A DNA stretch of 64,000 nucleotides, from the NCBI GenBank assembly GCA_036245525.1, contig BTPG01000002.1, forward strand, positions 161,348,093 through 161,412,092. Direction: 5' to 3'. Position numbers and translations under genes: made by a program. The notes below the pieces were generated by a model. It was given only the letters and a program-made list of their open reading frames with translations, made no database searches and was not told the DNA's origin. Shown here one piece after another: positions 61,772 to 64,000 of the stretch (its first letter is position 1; each line of letters begins with the position of its first letter). Source of the DNA: Semisulcospira habei. Taxonomy: Eukaryota > Mollusca > Gastropoda > Semisulcospiridae.

Positions 61772-64000
61772 CTTTCTTCCTTTGGTTTCGCTTGGCAAGA
61801 CAAAGCCAGGTAAGGCCTCGGACATTGCCTCGCCCGGTGATTGTGGCTGACTGGGGCAATTTCTGTGGAATTACGGCGCTTTGCCGTTCATTTTGATTTC
61901 AACTTCAACTTCGGTTACACCGGTCGTGTGCTCGGTGATGTGGCCTCCGGGCCATGCACGATTCTTTTATTTTTTTCGTTCCCTGTTGCAGTGCTCAGCT
62001 TAAGACTTGCACCGTCTGTGGGAACTTCCAGTGGCACAGCAATACGCGCATTTGCTGCCTCCCCTGTTCGGGCTGTGCATCCGATCACACTTGCGTGACC
62101 TGCGCCACCTGGGAGGAGGACCGTTGGTCGGAACTTTGGCATTATTATCGACGCACGTGCCCCATGCCTTCCACCAAAGCGCCAGCCCACCCAGCCCTCC
62201 CAACTCGGACACAGTTGGCGCATCTACTCAGCACTCCCGGTCCCCGGACCCCGGTCACCTACTCAACCCACACTCCCGCTCTATGGAGACTGGACTTTTG
62301 CTGTGATTTCCCCCCCTGGCCAAGGTGACGGACGCTGTCCCTTCTGCTGAGGGATTTGATGTACCTTCCGAGACACTGCATTCCCGCTCCCTTGAGTGCA
62401 GTTTGGAGTCAGCCCCACGCACCCGCTCTACAGAGACGGGTCTCTCGCGGCGGTACCCCCCCTCTCCCTCAGGGGAGGAGTCACCGGCCCCGGACTGTCC
62501 CTGGCGCGGTTCCCGACCAGCCAGGCGTGGCCTTGCCTCCATGCACTTTTGTGCCTACGCGTCACCTTCGGTCGTCACCTCACAACTCTGCGCGGCGCCT
62601 CAGGGCTTTCGGTGTCTTCTCGCGCCCTGGCTAGAAGAAGCCGGTCTCCGCGCGCCCGTCTATCGGAAGGTAAGCTTTCTTGGTGACAATCTCCTCGCAC
62701 TCCCACTCCCTGGAGACGGGACTCTTGCGGCGATTTACCCCCAAGGCCAAGGTGACGGACGCTGTCCCTTCTGCCCCAGGATGTGATGTGCCTTCCGAGA
62801 CCCTGCAGTCCCGCTCCCTCGAGCGCAGCTTGCAGACAACCCCATGCACCCACTCTACAGAAACGGGTCTCTCACGGCGGTACCCCCTCTCCCTCAGGGG
62901 AAGAGACACTGGCCCATGACTGTAACTGGTGCGTTTCCTGATCAGCCGGGTGTGGCCTTGTCCCCATGCACCTTCGAGCCTGCGCGTAGCCGTTGGTTAT
63001 CACCTCACGACTCTTTGAGCGGCGTCTCGGGGCTTCTGGTGTCTTCTCGCGCCCCGGCTAGGAGCCGGTCTCCACGTGCCCATCTATTGGAAGGTAAGCC
63101 CTCTCGGCGACAATCTTACCACTCCTTTCTGAGTGGTTCACCTTGGCCATACAGCATCGGGGTCTTAGCGGACACGGCTGGAGCATAGCCCCCATGAAAA
63201 CTGCGCATCTTCCGTCTTTCGTCGTTCGCGAAGCTCCCATTTCAATCTTGTTCCTCTGTCCCTTCCCCGCAGAGCGGACAGTCATGCGACGATCGCCCAC
63301 TTTCCAATCTTACGCATACCCCTCCCCGGCGCTTCGCAGTGGCTGTCGACGAAGAGGTTCTCAGCTTACATTCAGCAGATTCCGCCACTGCCTTTGGGGT
63401 TTTGGAGTGCCCATCCTCGTCCCCGAGTTCCCTGCCCGCAGACTCCCCACTCAGCTGTTCTGCGTCTTCTTCCCAGTTCACTCTGGGCACCAAGACGCGG
63501 CGGTCACTAGAGGTGTCCATGGGGCTCACCCCCGGAGGCTTGTCCTCCCGCCCCTCCTCTTAAGAGAACAACTTCCGCTTGCATAGATGATACACTACAG
63601 CCTAAGTGATTGAAGACCCTACCGCAACCACCCGGCTTCCGGGATCTCGCGGACACCTTCTCGGCGCAGTTGCCTCTTGGGAACTCAAAGGACTCTGTCT
63701 TCTTTTCAGATGCCGGGTGACCAGAGGGCATCGACATCAGGTTTCGTCAGAGCACTGGTACGCGAGTCACTCACAGGCATTTTTTTGCCCTTGCCTTTGC
63801 TGGACGCTGCGGCAGATTTTCCAGCGGGTGATCGCCAAGCCGCCTTTTCCCGGGTTCCTCGGGGCTTAGACAAGATGGCTAGCCTGATCCTCTGGCGGTT
63901 GTGGCGAACCAGGCGTCTTCCCATGCCTCTACCATCGCGATGGCTGCTGCAATCAACTGTAATTTGATCCGGCAGGATGTGGTGCTAGATGCTTGTTCAG
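61772..64000 (+). pseudogene. DIRS G gag (start codon lost, frameshifted, runs off window)
   Basis: The leader GACAAAGCCAG/GTAAGG (donor 61810) lacks the ATG of copy F. The acceptor CCTGTTGCAG ends at 61991. Exon 2: SAQLKTCTVCGNFQWHSN, CCLPCSGCASDHTCVTCATW, EEDRWSELWHYYRR. A block of about 400 bp is tandemly duplicated (about 62325-62680 and 62745-63095; TGACGGACGCTGTCCCTTCT starts each). The C-terminal half appears in fragments from 63590 (FSAQLPLGNSKDS, RVPRGLDKMASL). Confidence 0.75.
61810..61991 (+). other. DIRS G gag leader intron
   Basis: 182 bp; GTAAGGCCTCGG donor and TCCCTGTTGCAG acceptor. Confidence 0.65.

Larger units (their letters stand above)
59766..64000 (+). mobile_element. 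DIRS G: continues beyond the window
   Basis: Left tip TTTATTTCTTCGAAAACGTT and TACCGATGGCATTACTGATAGG; the left ITR resembles D and F (TAGCAAGCAGTTACCTAGTC). It is split by SIDE 2 (59801-60448) and a rearranged D-type element (60694-61771). Leader sequence, leader intron and gag resume at 61772; the right side is outside the window. Confidence 0.82.

Overview
The window is a piece of a repeat-rich animal nuclear genome. The host gene has GT-AG introns, and the sequence carries metazoan-type APE non-LTR elements, DIRS-type retrotransposons, LTRs, MITE-like palindromes and many micro- and minisatellites. I infer a marine invertebrate, most likely a mollusc or other lophotrochozoan, from the repeat content alone. 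I see no rRNA, tRNA, CRISPR or prokaryotic features.

One host gene spans the window on the + strand: HYDIN, the giant ASH/MSP-domain protein of the central-pair apparatus of motile cilia. I find fifteen consecutive exons (5941-57892). All splice phases agree, giving about 2.64 kb of open reading frame (about 880 residues) that aligns with the N-terminal region of vertebrate HYDIN. The gene continues 3' of the window and perhaps 5'. Everything else is intronic or upstream repeat.

Layout: 1-5940, dispersed GGTCA-rich repeats split by a solo LTR, then a palindromic TTAA element. 5941-7959, exons 1-4. 8031-11352, an intact RTE-like LINE with 13-bp target-site duplications. 11922-12046, exon 5. 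12588-19800, a GGTCA repeat split by DIRS elements A and B. 20390-20591, exon 6, preceded by tandem copies of its own start. 21205-29815, a GGTCA repeat holding DIRS C, the best preserved, and a Penelope-like foldback. 30690-30816, exon 7. 30987-37758, a triple nest in which a palindromic TTAA element holds an internally deleted RTE copy, which holds DIRS D. 37893-40013, exons 8-11. 40367-52136, DIRS E and F, with an LTR inside F. 52137-52960, a minisatellite built from the exon 11 splice donor. 53353-57892, exons 12-15. 57996-64000, an LTR retrotransposon end on the - strand, then DIRS G, interrupted by a short RTE copy and a rearranged D-type element, running off the window.

The DIRS families (called A to G here) share one plan: inverted terminal repeats, an internal complementary region, a gag with a Cys/Trp-rich N-terminus, RT-RNase H-methyltransferase-like pol, and a tyrosine recombinase (YR). 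They also share a 5' leader intron with GTAAGG donor and TTGCAG acceptor. Two themes stand out. First, short tandem duplications repeatedly start at HYDIN exon-intron junctions and amplify splice sites. Second, DIRS copies exchange segments among themselves: gag leader or gag sequence pasted into YR genes, one element's left tip pasted into another, and inverted gag halves.
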